From Durusdinium trenchii (lineage: Eukaryota > Sar > Dinophyceae > Suessiales > Symbiodiniaceae), in the NCBI GenBank assembly GCA_963970005.1, contig CAXAMN010022862.1, forward strand, positions 729,544 to 793,543: a DNA stretch of 64,000 nt. The letters are read 5' to 3'. The translations under genes and the position numbers were made by a program. This document shows positions 63,539-64,000 of this stretch, one piece after another. How positions within the stretch are numbered: position 1 is the first letter of the stretch; every line of letters starts with the position of its first letter. Below the pieces are notes generated by a model. The model was not told the DNA's origin and made no database searches. It was given only the letters and a program-made list of their open reading frames with translations.

Positions 63539-64000
63539 ATGGTTGTCCAACTAAAGCTTGTACAGGACGAGCCGAATGATGAGGAGACTCCGTTTCTACC
63601 CCTGCCTAACCGACACCAGCTGCTATGCATCAAAGACATGGACACAACGCCAGCAGCACCAGCACTACCATTAGCAGATGCAGCAGCCAAGAAACAGGCA
63701 CAATGGCAAGAGCAGCACCAAGCCGTTGGCAACAACAACAACAACAACAATGCCTTGGCAAATGGACACTACTCAGCGAATCAAGAACCAGCAAACGTTC
63801 AAGTTCATGAGCACATACAGCAAGCTCAAGCACCTGCAGCTTCACCAGCAGCTTTAGCTGCTGAAGTACTGCCTCCAGCACCAACAAGCACACATCAGCA
63901 AAGTCCAGGTGAAGATGCTTTGGCAAACATGTCGTCACCAATCCAACCACCGCAAGCAATGCCACCACCAGCGCCCGATGCTGAAGCTGAATCAGCATCA
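63539..64000 (+). CDS. Gln/Asn/Ala/Pro-rich protein, open at right edge
   Basis: The frame opens after CACCCACCAG at about 63532, reads MVVQLKLVQDEPNDEETPFL, then a low-complexity body with seven consecutive Asn (AAC/CAA-type repeat at about 63730-63750) and Gln/Ala/Pro-rich sequence to the last base. It is truncated by the window edge. Probably a disordered linker of a protein whose domains lie beyond 64 kb. Confidence 0.5.
   Translation, partial: MVVQLKLVQDEPNDEETPFLPLPNRHQLLCIKDMDTTPAAPALPLADAAAKKQAQWQEQHQAVGNNNNNNNALANGHYSANQEPANVQVHEHIQQAQAPAASPAALAAEVLPPAPTSTHQQSPGEDALANMSSPIQPPQAMPPPAPDAEAESAS

Overview
The window looks like nuclear DNA of a dinoflagellate, most likely a symbiodiniacean. 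This is an inference. Coding signal comes as short exon-like blocks separated by non-coding gaps, many with recognisable GT donors and (C/A)AG acceptors. All well-supported genes on the left half lie on the minus strand and all on the right half lie on the plus strand, with the switch near 48 kb. Long one-direction gene arrays, large repeat-domain membrane proteins, BT1-type transporters and element-linked cytosine methyltransferases all fit dinoflagellates. No complete gene can be read as one ORF except a few short ones, so exon edges are approximate unless a splice site is named.

Left part (1-3.5 kb): an AT-rich stretch with inverted and direct repeats and a badly decayed minus-strand relic of a family-B-type DNA polymerase joined to a superfamily 1 helicase, which suggests a dead virus-like or transposon-like element.

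Minus-strand gene array (about 4-48 kb, read from right to left): an uncharacterised exon pair near 47-48 kb; two neighbouring Pro/Thr/Ala-rich proteins ending in a polybasic stretch plus cysteines (36.6-37.2 and 35.5-36.3 kb); a giant gene (32.1-17.4 kb) with about 50 six-cysteine repeats followed by at least four EF-hands and a hydrophobic tail; a folate/biopterin (BT1) family transporter (16.5-12.9 kb); a tandem pair of coiled-coil proteins with C-terminal membrane anchors (12.0-9.6 and 9.1-6.6 kb); and coiled-coil exons near 4.8-5.3 kb. Between 37.4 and 46.9 kb there is little coding signal: a 56-bp satellite with an assembly gap, a 343-bp foldback element, an AT-rich stretch and a 0.35-kb repeat present twice.

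Plus-strand array (48.3-64 kb): a run of co-directional exon blocks. The first (48.3-52.1 kb) has features suggestive of an RNase H-fold transposase. In the middle (56.1-59.3 kb) is a DNMT3-like C5-cytosine methyltransferase split over several exons with motifs I, IV, VI, VIII and X all identifiable. One of its introns is filled by copies of a 13-bp inverted motif that form perfect 26-bp palindromes. Downstream come a six-cysteine basic domain protein and several unrecognised acidic or low-complexity blocks, the last running off the right edge. The best candidate for an undescribed system is this plus-strand block: a multi-gene, intron-containing unit combining a transposase-like protein, a DNA methyltransferase and a zinc-binding-like protein.
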